Of a stretch of 38,591 nucleotides of DNA, positions 1-10,359 are shown piece after piece. Every line of letters begins with the position of its first letter. The first letter of the stretch is position 1. A program made the position numbers and the translations under genes. Below the pieces are notes generated by a model. The model worked only from the letters and a program-made list of their open reading frames with translations. It was not told the origin of the DNA and did not search any database. The stretch is taken from positions 1 to 38,591 of the forward strand of contig JFHB01000263.1 in the NCBI GenBank assembly GCA_000729835.1, given 5' to 3'. The DNA comes from Atkinsonella hypoxylon. Its lineage: Eukaryota > Ascomycota > Sordariomycetes > Hypocreales > Clavicipitaceae.

Positions 1-219
1 AAAAAAACCCTACGTAGCTACGATTGCGAGGGATCGTTTTCATATTTCCTTTGCTCCCTCATGGGCTTACAGTGTCACACGATTATTTCATCCGTATCCC
101 CCGCGCCCTCTGGTCACCACCCCTCGCGCGCTCACCTCGTAACATAAACCGTGTTTCATACCGTCGATACCGAAATTTTACGCATCCTTTTATCTGTTTC
201 TCCTCGTCGCGCAGCCTAC

Positions 220-880
220 ATGGGTAGCATGGACGGTATGGACATGGGAGGCGGCTCTCATGGCAGCGGCAGCGGCAGCGGCAACTCGAGCGGCCACGGC
301 AGCATGTCCATGATGGCCATGGTCTTTCAGACCGACAACGCCACTCCTCTGTATTCCAATTCATGGACTCCCCAGAGCGACGGCGCATACGCAGGCACAT
401 GCATCTTCCTCGTTGTTCTCGCCGTCGTCGCCCGCCTGTTGCTCGCGGCCCGAAGCATCCAGGAAGCAAGATGGCTCAGCAAGGACGTCCAGCGCCGCTA
501 CGTCACTACCCACGGCAAGATCCCACTGTCCGAGGAGATATCAAACGATCCCGCTGCCAAGAAGATGCTCTTGTCTGCGAACGGGGTCGAGGAGACGGTT
601 TTCGTCGTCGGCAGGAAAGACTGTGACGTGCGGCCCTGGCGATTCAGCGTCGACCCGCTGCGTGCTGTCATGGATACTATCATTGTGGGAGTAGGATATC
701 TACTGTATGTTTCTCGGCCTGTCTGGTTTGACCAAATCGAAAGCACATGCTAATCTTTCCATCTGGCGCAGCATGTTGGCGGTCATGACAATGAATGTGG
801 GCTACTTCATGTCTGTCCTTGCCGGTGTCTTTGTGGGCAGTCTTGCCGTCGGCCGCTACAGCAGGGTGGGCGAACATTAA
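220..880 (+). CDS. Ctr-family copper transporter
   Basis: Predicted copper ion transporter of the Ctr family, which imports Cu(I) across the plasma or vacuolar membrane as a trimer. Two exons (220-704 and 772-880) are joined by a 67-nt intron with GTATGT donor, a GCTAAT branch-like site and a CAG acceptor; the product is 197 aa. The N-terminus (residues 1-35) is rich in Met, Gly, Ser and His (MDGMDMGGG and HGSMSMMAM), as expected for an extracellular copper-binding domain. A first membrane segment lies at about residues 58-80. After a cytosolic loop come two more segments carrying the family signatures: MxxxM (M163-M167) and GxxxG (G180-G184). The start is the first Met of the Met-rich domain; the frame is open further upstream without another ATG. 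Family assignment is strong; the membrane location is inferred. Confidence 0.93.
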
Positions 881-3049
881 ATGGCTTTATCTCTTGATGC
901 AGGGTACTTTTTCTACGTTGCCTTTTTTTGGTTTGGTCTTGTGTATCCACATCCTTGGCGTTGTTCCTCTTTTTTTTTTCCTTTTTTTCCCTTTTTTTCT
1001 TCCTTTCTTCTTTCTTTTTTCATACGTCTTTTGTGGCATCCATTCTCTCAAAAGTGTAGACGACGAGATCCCCGGCACAGGTGCAAAGTGGGTCGTCGAG
1101 CTGCAGAAACCTGCTCAAATCTGCTCAGGTGCGCCCAGCTGCATGCGGGTAGGGATGTCCGAGCTGGTGCAGATGACTAAGCAGCCTCTACCGCCATCCG
1201 TCCCGAAACTAGCAGGGGCCGCGTCCACAGCAGCCCAATGAACTTAACGGATGCTTCTATCAAATCGTCCGGCCATTGGTCGGATTATGTTGTTGTTGTT
1301 GCAATTATTTAGTTACTGTATTGCAAAAACGGGGCAAAGAGACAACTGTAGCAACTAGAAAACCCTTCACCAGGCTCATTATTCGAATCCCTATCAACGT
1401 GACTCCCAACTGTTAAGCTGTTAACTCATCAAGACGGCGCAAACTCATGCATCTAGCTACCGTTCTGCAACGTATTTCAGCCGCGAGCAATGCGCAAACG
1501 CCGTGACGCGGCCATCGCCACGCTCATCCAGTTATCCAGTGCACTTCACGACCATAAGACATAGACGCCAGTAACCATGCTTTGCCTGCCCCATACCAGC
1601 TCAGCTACCCAAGCTTCCATCCCATCAGAACCGACACCAATAACCAAAGCATTACGCGCCAGCCCACTCCATCACGTAGCCCCCCTTAAAAGCACTCACC
1701 TTCACGCAAGCTCTCATCATGCGCCGCAAACCCAATCACGCAGGGACACGCCTCCCAAAATGGCAATTCCCCAATCCGGTCGACCTCGCGCCCCCCCAAC
1801 GATGAAGTCGAAGCCTGGTGGGACTTGTCCTGTCCGGCCCTTGACGTGCTTTGACGTTCCTGTCCAAGTTCAAATCGGCCCTTAGTATACCCATGTTCTA
1901 CTACCAATTCCCGCGCCTGTCAACACAACACATTCATAGCAGCCTGCACCATAACTAACTATTCTTTTCACTCTCTGCACAACTCATTACGCCGTACGTA
2001 GCCACATTCCGGAGCTTAACCCGCAAACCATGCCCGGATCGACAACATAAAAAAAAAAAAAACCCATCGAGCTGCCTTCGAATTGCACTCGGTCTTTGAT
2101 TGGCGGACCGAATGCGCTTACACGCATTGGTATATGTGCTTGACATTGCAGAAGGGAACTTCATCTTACATCGGAAGGGGGAACTTTCAACCTTCAATGA
2201 CACAAATTCTTTCTTCCCGCATAGACAATGACCGAGTCAACAACTGTTTTGTTTCATGTCGTACATATTTTGAATTAACACCCGATTGCCGTCTTTTCCC
2301 GCAAATGCCCTCTTTCACTTTGTCTCCGTGAAGAGGGCGACGGGTGGAAATCGTAAAGTAGTAACGTACCCGCCTGTGACGCAACGACAGGCTGATAATC
2401 CTGCTGCATTAGGACCGGTGTTTCAATAGATGTACAAAGGCACGGCGGTCGCAAGAAACAGTGGGTGTATTTGCCTACCAGGCCCAGCCGCTCGTGCCTG
2501 TGAAATTGGTCGGAGGGTCAACGCATCGGCATCTTGTCCCTGAATACTTTCTCCATATACCTAGAGCCATCCAACGCGTCCCCCCTCGCGCACGAAATAG
2601 AGTTGACATTAAAGTTATCTCATAGAGAGCCAACATCAAGCACTGACTCAACTTTCGGCGGTTTCTGTTACCAATCAGTAGGCCCACTTTCTTGCATCCC
2701 GTTGCCGCACAACAACCTCTCTTAGGTTTAGCCTCGGAACCGCAAGTCACGATTGACCATAGCAGACATGACGAGAAACAAAAAGGAAAAAAAAAAAAAG
2801 GGTGTTCTTTTCTCCTTATTGTTGATAAACGGGGTGAAATTGTGACAAGTATAAACCGAAATAACATGTTTAGAACCGCATAACATATCATCAACGCCGA
2901 ATCCACCAGTTCACGCAAATAGCATCGCAACGTCCAGAAAATATACCTTGGGTCGCGCAAGCAATCGATCTCAATCAAGCGTCCTCCATTGCCTCCCAAT
3001 CACTCCAGTTACCAGACCGCCACAGAATGCCCACCCTTGTGTCGTTCGA
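881..3049. other. Intergenic region, no gene recognised
   Basis: About 2.2 kb between the 3' ends of the convergent copper transporter and MADS-box genes, so it holds both 3' UTRs. It has a long pyrimidine tract at 963-1020 and A-runs at 2049-2062 (14 A) and 2787-2799 (13 A). Open frames here, the longest 174 codons at 2475-2999 on the minus strand, translate to low-complexity or Arg/Cys-rich products without recognisable domains and are taken as chance. Confidence 0.6.
963..1020 (+). repeat. Pyrimidine (T/C) tract
   Basis: Nearly pure T/C stretch of about 58 nt starting 83 nt after the copper transporter stop codon. T-runs of 6-10 are separated by one to three C. It lies in the presumed 3' UTR or downstream flank; a role in polyadenylation or mRNA binding is possible but is only inference. 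Confidence 0.7.
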
Positions 3050-4009
3050 TCATGATTGATGGTGGCTGCTGGGTGGCATACCGCCTTGTGGAGGCATCCC
3101 TGAACCATAGCCTTGATTGCGTTGTTGAACGTAGTTCTGATAAGCTAGAGCTTGCTGAGCCTCCATGGGCATATTGGGCATGTAGCCGCCTGGCATACCA
3201 TGTGGGTTTTGTGGCATGCCGGGTCGCCCTGCTTGGGGAGGAAGATGTTGGGCCGCGGATTCCTCTGGGGAATCAACCTGATCACCACCGTCGATGCCAT
3301 TCTCATTGCCTGGAGCTGGCTCCGGCGCGTTCAGACACGCCTAAGCGGACGGGTTGCAAATCAGTTACCAAGCTTGCCAAAGCGGGAAATCGGTGAAACG
3401 CGTCAAGCGTAGATGTAGAGTCGAAAACATACCTGGATCAGATTCTTGCCCTCAGCCTTAGTGACGAGCGGTTGTAGCTTTGGCGTGGTAAAAGTATATA
3501 CAAGACCGGTTTCGGACACGACGAGCAGCAACACTTGAGTACCGGTCAGGACAGAGAGCTCATAAGCCTATGCACACCAATTGTTAGCGGGCTAGGCTGC
3601 GACCATGGTTGAGCACGACGAGAAAAAGAAAGGATTCTCGTCGCGCCGGTGAGGCAAATCAGGATGAGCATTGTGCGAGTGAATGTCGCCGCTGGCTTGC
3701 TTGTCCAGATCTGGCAGACTATAACGGCTACAACGAGGGGTTGCGGCAGGCAAGACAAACCTTCTTCATAATGCCAGCCTTGCGCTTAGAAAATGTGATG
3801 TGGCGGCGAGATTTATCGCTGATGAACTTGATTTCAATCTTGCGACGCTCGCGGCCACCCTTCTCGTCGTCTTCGTCGTCGTCGTCGCCAGCTGAGGCGC
3901 GCTGGCGTTTATTTCCACGGCTTTCAGCAGCGCCGCCATTGCCAACAGACTGCGACTCGTCGAGCTCGGTTGGCGAGGTTTGGTCGTGCTGGTCGGTGAT
4001 GTCGGCCAT
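3050..4009 (-). CDS. mcm1: MCM1-type MADS-box transcription factor
   Basis: Transcription factor of the SRF/MCM1 class, which binds CArG-like boxes as a dimer and partners with other regulators in mating-type, cell-cycle and developmental gene control. Three exons on the minus strand (4009-3761, 3567-3433, 3340-3050) with phase-0 introns of 193 and 92 nt (GTTTGT...TAG and GTATGT...TAG) give a 224-aa protein. Residues 1-52 are Ser/Asp/Glu-rich with an acidic run GDDDDEDDEK. The MADS domain spans about residues 53-108 (RRKIEIKF, then KRKAGIMKK joined to AYELSVLTG, then LVYTF). The first intron interrupts the MADS box directly after KAGIMKK. The C-terminal half is Pro/Gln/Met/Gly-rich, typical of an activation domain. 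The family is unmistakable; the symbol follows the yeast orthologue. Confidence 0.96.
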
Positions 4010-4509
4010 TGCTGCTGTTTTTTCCTTTTTCGGTCCTGCTCCGATGTGAGTTCAAGGGACCGACCAAAGTAGCTCGAGTCGCTGTTTACGACAAGCTCGT
4101 TACTTTTTTGGGGGGAGGGAAGACGGAAAGAGGGAAGCTTGGTGGCGGGAAAGAAGACACGTCAAAAGTCAATCAATCGCCCGCGCGCAACAAGGTCAAG
4201 CTGGGCAAAAAGAAATGACCAAGTGCAACGCAGATGGCGAAAGAAGATTTGCAGCGATGTTGGACTTTCCCGAAATGACAAGAAGCTCTCGTGCAAGTCC
4301 ACGTCTTGAAAGTTGACTGAAAAGGGAACAAAGTGGTGGAGATGCTGTTTTGAGCGTGGTGCCGATGGATCTATACTGAATCTGGCGGTGCGAGCGGAGG
4401 AGGGAGGGAGGTGCCTTGTGGTGCCCTTGGGTGCTGGTTGTCGCAGACCTGGCAAGGAACTGGATTGGAGGGGGGAGGAGGGGGAGGAGGGAGACTCTTC
4501 TTGATCGAG

Positions 4510-4558
4510 TCTGGTCTGGTCTGGTCTGGTCTGGTCTGGTCTGGTCTAGTCTGGTCTG
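4510..4558. repeat. TCTGG pentanucleotide tandem array
   Basis: About ten head-to-tail copies of TCTGG, with one variant unit (TCTAG) near the end and a truncated last copy. It lies about 500 bp upstream of the mcm1 start codon. On the mcm1 sense strand it reads CCAGA repeats. A pentamer array is likely length-polymorphic between strains. Confidence 0.9.
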
Positions 4559-4753
4559 TGTTGTGGGAGTGGTCCAGATGGGGGCGCGGAAGGAAGCGAG
4601 CCCAGGCAATTTCAGGATTGCTCTGGCTTGAGTTCCTATTTTTCTCTTGTTTGGCGGCTGTTTTCAACGGCCTTGACGCATTCTCTGTGAATGTGACGGG
4701 GCGCTTTGACTTAGCGAAACATCTGATGGCGGGAAGGAGCGTGACTAGCTACA

Positions 4754-4942
4754 TACCTAGGTAGGTACCTAGGTAGTCAATCGTGCCAGACGTAGACAAG
4801 TACAGTACAGGTAGGTAGTGGCAGAGGTACTACTCCGTACGCATCGACGACACATGGGACTGTTGTCGCAAAAAGTAAGTAGCATGTACCTTTCATGCTA
4901 AAGATACATACCTACCTAGGTACCTAAGCCTTAGGTTCCTAG
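4754..4942. repeat. TACCTAGGTA palindrome cluster
   Basis: Two dense clusters of the palindromic word TACCTAGGTA and overlapping TAGG/CCTA units (4754-4776 and 4905-4942), with a shorter GGTAGGTAG stretch near 4810. The same words recur in at least six other intergenic places in the window and in none of the exons. Function unknown. Confidence 0.75.
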
Positions 4943-5456
4943 TCTGTAGAAGCGTAGAGTCCAGAGGGAAGGAACAACCGGGACTTTACTTGGCAATATT
5001 ATGTATATGCATGTGCGGTACGGAGCATTTGATGTACAGTGTTCACTCTCTGTACATGGTATTTCACGCAAATAATATTACATACCTGCTCTATAACTCG
5101 TACTGTACTGTGGATTTCGGACGGGTGATGGAGACGATAGAGCAGGCGGGTGAAGAAGGTGGTCGAGAAGTGGAAGTGGCTGACTGGTCCAGAGGATATC
5201 GAGAGCCATCGAGAGCCACGGCCGACAGGACATGCCAAGCAGTCCTGGATCCCAAGCGTTGGAGATCCGTGATGGAATGAAGACCCGGCAACGAGGTGGA
5301 CCTAGGTGGGCTAGAAACAAGCATTAGTGGCTGGGATGTCAGGTGCGTGCTTACAGTCCTAATACAGTGTGAAAATGGTACGCGCCCTTGATACAGCCTT
5401 GATACAGCCATGCCCGCCTTCTTCCGATGCCTTGGGTACGTACCAGAGGTGCCAAC

Positions 5457-5519
5457 GGTACCTACATACCTACCTACCTAGGTAGGTACCTGAGGTAAAT
5501 GCTTACCCTAGGTAGGTAC
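5457..5519. repeat. TACCTAGGTA / CCTA repeat cluster
   Basis: A 63-bp segment made largely of CCTA and TAGG tetramers, with an inverted arrangement around CCTAGG and a second CCTAGGTAGGTAC at its right end. It belongs to the same dispersed family as 4754-4942 and 34382-34463. Confidence 0.75.
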
Positions 5520-6011
5520 TTGTCGCTGCTCCTGCTGCAGTGCTCGCGAAAGCTATTACGACGAAAACCTCCACGTGCACCCAGTGCCTTCATTCTATTT
5601 TGTTGCGTCAATTGCTGCGTTTCGATTGTATTCACAGCAGCAGTCTGCCTCGAGAATGCTCCGGACCGACAGATCGAAGTGTGCCCTGCGCAACGCGCAA
5701 CGGAGTTAGACGCAAGAGATCCATCCATTGCTGCACCAATCCAGGTAACCTCAAAGCCTCGACCGTACTCATAGCACGGAGGAGTCCGAACTATTCACAC
5801 AGTCTGCTAATGGTTCCCTAGTCCCTTGGCCAGTCATTCGACCAACCACTCACCTACCCCAGTCGTATTTCCCTCCGAACTTCCTTTCAGACAGGCTATC
5901 CTGGGCGCAGAAACGCAAGCAAGACATCCACAAACCATCAATAGTACCGTCCGAAGCACACAGCCCTGCATTGTGGGGGAGGCAAAGTGTCTAATCGCCC
6001 ATCCTTGCAGA

Positions 6012-6085
6012 CGGGTGAAAAAAAAAAGTGGCCGGTCATTACTCACAAGTCTGACTGCTGGTCCGGCCACTTTTTCTTTCACCCG
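6012..6085. repeat. Near-perfect inverted repeat (hairpin)
   Basis: Left arm 6012-6035 and right arm 6063-6085 are reverse complements except for one substitution and one length difference inside the A/T run. Each arm reads CGGGTGAAA, an A-rich run, then GTGGCCGG (or its complement), and they are separated by a 27-nt loop. In RNA this would form a stem of about 23 bp. No open frame or flanking duplication marks it as a complete mobile element. Confidence 0.85.
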
Positions 6086-7744
6086 CGTGCCTGGACCGAT
6101 ATTAGTAGTATTCTAATGAACGGACGGAGAGAGACAAGAGACAACTCGAATTCCGCGAATCAGGCAGCATGGCGCAGCTGCAGGTTACCTTCTGTAGGGT
6201 GACAACCGGTGTCGAAGGGATCAGAAACTGCATGGCCATCAACATGCCTCAATTATGCTGCATGACCCCACGCACTAAGCACAGTATTCCCGTACGCCAC
6301 CATTCAGTTCGTGACATTGCAGTAGGCAATCTCACCACTCCACGTCGATCAAGCTTTTTTTGATGATATTTTCAAGACTAGGATGGAAAGGATCACCCGA
6401 GCCGGAGTCACCCACGAAGGTGAACGAACTCGCCTTGGTACGCCTCTGCCTTTTCTTCTTCGTTGAGGGATTCCAAGGCACATACATCGCTCCCTGCCGC
6501 TCAAATAACACGGTAGACTTTTCAAGTCGGCTGGGCTGGGCTGGCGGCCACGCTGCGCCGATCGTAAGGCCAAAGCTCACATATGAGAGCCCATGGACAA
6601 ACTCCCTGGGCGTCCCGGGTCCACTCGCACCAAGTATCATGCTCCAAATATGTATGGAGGCACGCGGACAGATTTTATGACAGGCCCCACGGCCCATTGC
6701 TCTCCCCTCCATAGGACATAGGACCCGTCCAGGTAACTTTGACCATCGCATGGGAGGTATTCCGTATTACATGTGTCTATTCCAAGATGAAGGGTCATAG
6801 GCTTTAGCCAGACACTGACACTCTTGTCCCTGCATGTATCATATCTGTATCAAGGGCTGTCTGAGGAACCATGAGGAGTTTGCATGGGATGCCGCTCCCA
6901 CATCCGAAACCACGTATTAGGGATAAGGTAAGGATTTAAATTCATGTCTTTCACCACAGGTGGAACTGCGGTTGGTTAGCCTTGTGTTGCAGGGCAGATC
7001 AAAAATCGCCAGTATCCGACCACAGGAAAAAAAAAAAAAATTGGTCTTGTGTGTGTTTCAATGGAGTACACGTTATTATATTACCTTGTCGGCTCACACA
7101 ACCCATGCACACTGTCTTGACTCGCACTCGCATTCACACAGTCACCCATATTACAGGGCGCGCACAGGACCTCACTGGCTTTATAATGCCACGGAAGGAA
7201 CCAAGGTGCTAATGCCGCATGTCCCTCACTAGCCGACCATTGTGGGAGTGAAAGTGGGACACGGCAATCCATCGATGCTGTATTCCGAAGGAGAGAGAGA
7301 GACATGGAGTAATAAGTCGATCTATCTCGTGCACGCGGCGCGTGCCCCCGCCTTCAAAAAGAGGATCGAAGAGGACGCGAGCTTGGCTTTTGCAATCATA
7401 AATGTTTTCTTTTGATTGATGTCCATCCGGGGAGGGGAAGGTTGTTCTTGTCTCTTTTATGTCGACGTGAAAGGCTAGAATTGCAGCCAAGCCCGTGGCG
7501 CGGCAGTGATTCTCGCGATAATTGAGCATTGGAAGTATAATAACAACGGCAAGTAGCATGAGAGTAGTGAGGATCAAAAGCCCTGTCATGGACAAGGAGA
7601 CTCCGACCAGAAGTAGTCTTCGATCAGGTGGCTTTCAAGAGCCTATATAAATACAGCGCTTGCTAATCTTGGCTGTGTTGCAAGGACGATAGGGTTTGAG
7701 AAGACTTGTACGGAGTATGGATGTATGATGGTTTTTATTTTATT

Positions 7745-7771
7745 TGCAACGTACCTAGTAGGTACGTTGCA
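7745..7771. repeat. Perfect palindrome with 3-nt loop
   Basis: A 12-bp arm (TGCAACGTACCT) is followed by AGT and its exact reverse complement. The inner part carries the GTACCT/AGGTAC words of the dispersed TACCTAGGTA family, so this may be a member of that family extended into a hairpin. No nearby gene is recognised. Confidence 0.85.
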
Positions 7772-8755
7772 CAAGGGATCGCGATCCAGAACGGCGGCCT
7801 GGGCCTGTGAAGAAACGGCAACGATGAAGATCTGCGGATGAAGTCGGCGTGGCATGTCCGCTGTCCGCCCACATTGCGGTGCGGAATGGCTTGAGCCGGC
7901 TGAAGACGAACCAAAACAGCCCACGGATGACACTGCATGTGGCTGCCAGTTTAGTTTCGGCCATGAAGAAGAACTAGGGGATCTGGCGAGAGTGAAAAGA
8001 GGTTAAATACCCAACTACGTATCTGGATAACCTGGGTGCGTATCACGCCGACAAACTGTCCCGGATCTGAGCTGCCGTTTTTATTTTTTTAAATTTTTTT
8101 TTTTCCGACGAGAATGCGGACACTGGGCGAGCGTCCATGGGGTAATGAAGCTGCATGAAGTTTTATGCATGTTGAGATGCCAAGCGCGACGTCGGAGAAA
8201 CTCCAGTCGTTGCCTGAGCAATCAGGGAGGACTCCAACCGCCACGGACATCGAGTGAAGCGGACCAGGCCGGGGATGCAGCGCGCTGATTGGTCCGCTGT
8301 GCGCGCCGTGGTGTGCTCTAGCGCGCACTGGTGCGACTGGGTCCTGACACTGGCCTGAAACGACTCCTGACCAGAAACACCAGAAACACCAGCAGTCTCT
8401 AGTATCCACGAGCAAGAGTCTGGTCGTGATGCACCCGACGGCGCGCAGCGAAAGTGTGTCTGGTGTTTGAAGGCTGCGGACTCTGTGCTGAGCACCGAAT
8501 TTGACTTTCCCCTTGCCCTTCTCTTTGCGTCGGCAGATGTGACTTTCATTCATAGGCATCTGTCCAGATGTCCAGATGCCCACCCATCCGTCTACTTCGC
8601 TTCGTATCTTTCCATTGCTAGCGAGGGGAATCGACCCGTGGTCTTCCTGTCTCGCAGACGTCACTGTCGTTTACAGTCTCATTCGCTTCTCCAAATCACA
8701 AAGAAACCCCCAGATGTGCGACCGTGTGAAAGGGCCCATCACAGGAAGATAAAAC

Positions 8756-8812
8756 AAAAAAAACCCCCCCAAAAAAAACCCCCAAAAAAAAAACCCCCCA
8801 AAAAAAAAACCC
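8756..8812. repeat. Alternating A-block / C-block tract in 5' leader
   Basis: Blocks alternate in the order A8, C7, A8, C5, A10, C6, A10, C3, ending 19 nt before the tetraspanin start codon and so probably inside its 5' UTR or core promoter. The minus strand has four G-runs separated by T8-T10, a potential though long-looped G-quadruplex; the plus strand could form an i-motif. Confidence 0.9.
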
Positions 8813-8831
8813 TCCTCGAACCTCCAGAAAA

Positions 8832-9783
8832 ATGGCCAACAAAGTCTTCGCCGCCACGCTCGGCATAAACGTGCTGTTCCTCGCCACCGGCGCCCTCCAG
8901 CTCGGCTTCTCGCTCGTCGTGGGCTCCCACGTCGGCACCCAGGCCGACAACGGCCACGAGGCCATCCGCTACCTCCTCGCCGCCATGTTCCCCCTCACAG
9001 CGGGCATCGTCAACGGCGCCCTCGTCATCGCCACCTTCCTCTTCACTCTGCTGGGGCTCGTGTCCCCCGTGCGGACATGGCTCAAGGCCGCCGGATACAT
9101 CATTACCCTCTGCGGCCTGTTCACCCTCTGCCTGGGCGTGTCTATCTGGATCAAGACGCTGAGGATGAAGGAGACCTTTTTCGGCACCTATCTCGGGCTC
9201 AATCCTGATGTGCAGTCTTTGATTCAGCAGTCGGTACGTTGATGCTCCCTACTTTTTTTTTTTTTGAAAAATGCCCTCCCCCCCCCCCCTTTCGTCTTGG
9301 GAGGGGATTACAAAATGTTTTGCTTCTTTACATCGGAACGAAACACTACAGCAAAAAAAAAAAAGTACAAAATTGACATGAGGATAGTTTCAATGCTGCG
9401 GCTATTTCAACGCCACGATGCCTGCTTTCGTCACCGACGCAACCTGTCCTAGTCCTGCGGCTGCAGCTCTCCTGCGAGGCTGCGGCACCTTCATCTCCAG
9501 CTTCTCCAACATCTACATTGACCAGATATTCACAGCCCTTTTCGGCATGGTCGGTACGTTTTTACAGTTTTTATTTTTTTATATTTTTTATATTTTTTTT
9601 TTCCCCTTCCCAAAAACCATCTGATAGTTGACATCTGCCCTACCTACTTGGCCCCGTCGCACACTAACCTCTGTAGGTATTGATGCTATTCTCATCCTGG
9701 CCATTGTGTGCCTCCTCAAGGACCGCAAAGAGCGAGAGCGATATCGTCATATCGACGAGAAGAGCGGGTATAGGCAGATCTAG
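8832..9783 (+). CDS. Tetraspanin family membrane protein
   Basis: Four-pass membrane protein of the tetraspanin type, a family that organises membrane microdomains; in fungi members such as Pls1 act in appressorium or hyphal development. Exons 8832-9233, 9388-9553 and 9677-9783 encode 224 aa. Introns of 154 and 123 nt both start GTACGT and end TAG, and both contain long homopolymer tracts. Hydrophobic segments lie at about residues 5-30, 48-75 and 85-108. A large extracellular loop opens with FQCCG, the diagnostic CCG motif at residues 137-139, created exactly by splicing at 9388, and contains further Cys residues. A last membrane segment is followed by a charged tail ending KSGYRQI. CCG plus four membrane segments make the family secure; which fungal subgroup (Pls1, Tsp2 or Tsp3) is not determined. 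Confidence 0.9.
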
Positions 9784-10359
9784 ATGATTCTCCGCCTGTC
9801 TTCGCTTGGTGTGATTCGTGGCAGTGATGTTGGCGGGTGTGGGGTGAAACTTGTGAAAAGGGGCTTTGGTCGTCTTGCTGTGCAAGACAATGACCACATG
9901 GATCGATTCCAACCTTCTTGTGATTTCTATAGTATTTTCGTGTATGAATAGACTTATTCGCGCTGCTTTACCAATACATGCTTTTCTACACATCGTTCAG
10001 TTCACCATGCTTTGGATACATGCTTCTTCAGGCTACATGCAGACTCACTCACCATGCGCATTGCACAACAAAGACAGCTTTCATCTGTTCAAACTCGCAT
10101 GTAGTGTATGCTTCTTCTAAACATGACTGAGTAAAAATAGATATCATACTTTACAAGCCCATGCCATCATCCAACGCCAGTTCAACAGTTCTTCAATCCC
10201 TCGTCAACGTCAAGAAACATAAAGGAACTGAAAGACTACCCAATCAATGTAGTGTTCGATAAGTCTAGTATGCCATTTCCCCCACGCCACGCCACGCCAC
10301 GCCACGCCACGCCACGCCGAGTAATGGTAACAAATAGTTGCCTTCTATTAAATGATGAA
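9784..10359. other. Convergent intergenic region
   Basis: About 580 bp between the 3' ends of the tetraspanin and the NIPA-like gene. Apart from the CACGC array near the right end, nothing is recognised; it presumably holds both 3' UTRs and polyadenylation sites. Confidence 0.6.
10283..10317. repeat. CACGC pentanucleotide tandem array
   Basis: Seven perfect consecutive copies of CACGC, 42 bp beyond the stop codon of the NIPA-like gene and therefore probably in its 3' UTR. The mRNA-sense strand reads GCGTG repeats. Confidence 0.92.

Larger units (their letters stand above)
4010..8831. other. Long intergenic region with repeats, no gene recognised
   Basis: About 4.8 kb between the divergently transcribed mcm1 and tetraspanin genes, containing both promoters. 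It holds a TCTGG pentamer array, several TACCTAGGTA clusters, a long hairpin near 6.0 kb, a perfect palindrome near 7.76 kb and an A/C block tract just before the tetraspanin start. The longest open frames (139 codons at 6332-6751 and 191 codons at 8089-8664, both minus) show no domain, no continuing exons and no compositional signal of coding. A diverged short gene cannot be excluded. Confidence 0.55.

Noticed and set aside
2475..2999. 174-codon minus-strand frame downstream of mcm1
   Set aside because: Contains a phenylalanine run from the poly-A tract and no conserved block; more likely 3' UTR.
6332..6751. 139-codon open frame on the minus strand with ATG start
   Set aside because: Translation has no recognisable motif and no neighbouring exons; kept as a possible but unsupported orphan gene.
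8089..8664. 191-codon open frame on the minus strand
   Set aside because: No domain, no start context, no splice continuation; low-complexity ends overlap a T/A-rich tract. Consistent with chance.
8610..8680. Minus-strand GGGTCGATTCCCC resembling a tRNA T-arm
   Set aside because: The stem has only three pairs, no A box at the right distance and the acceptor end has no 5' partner.
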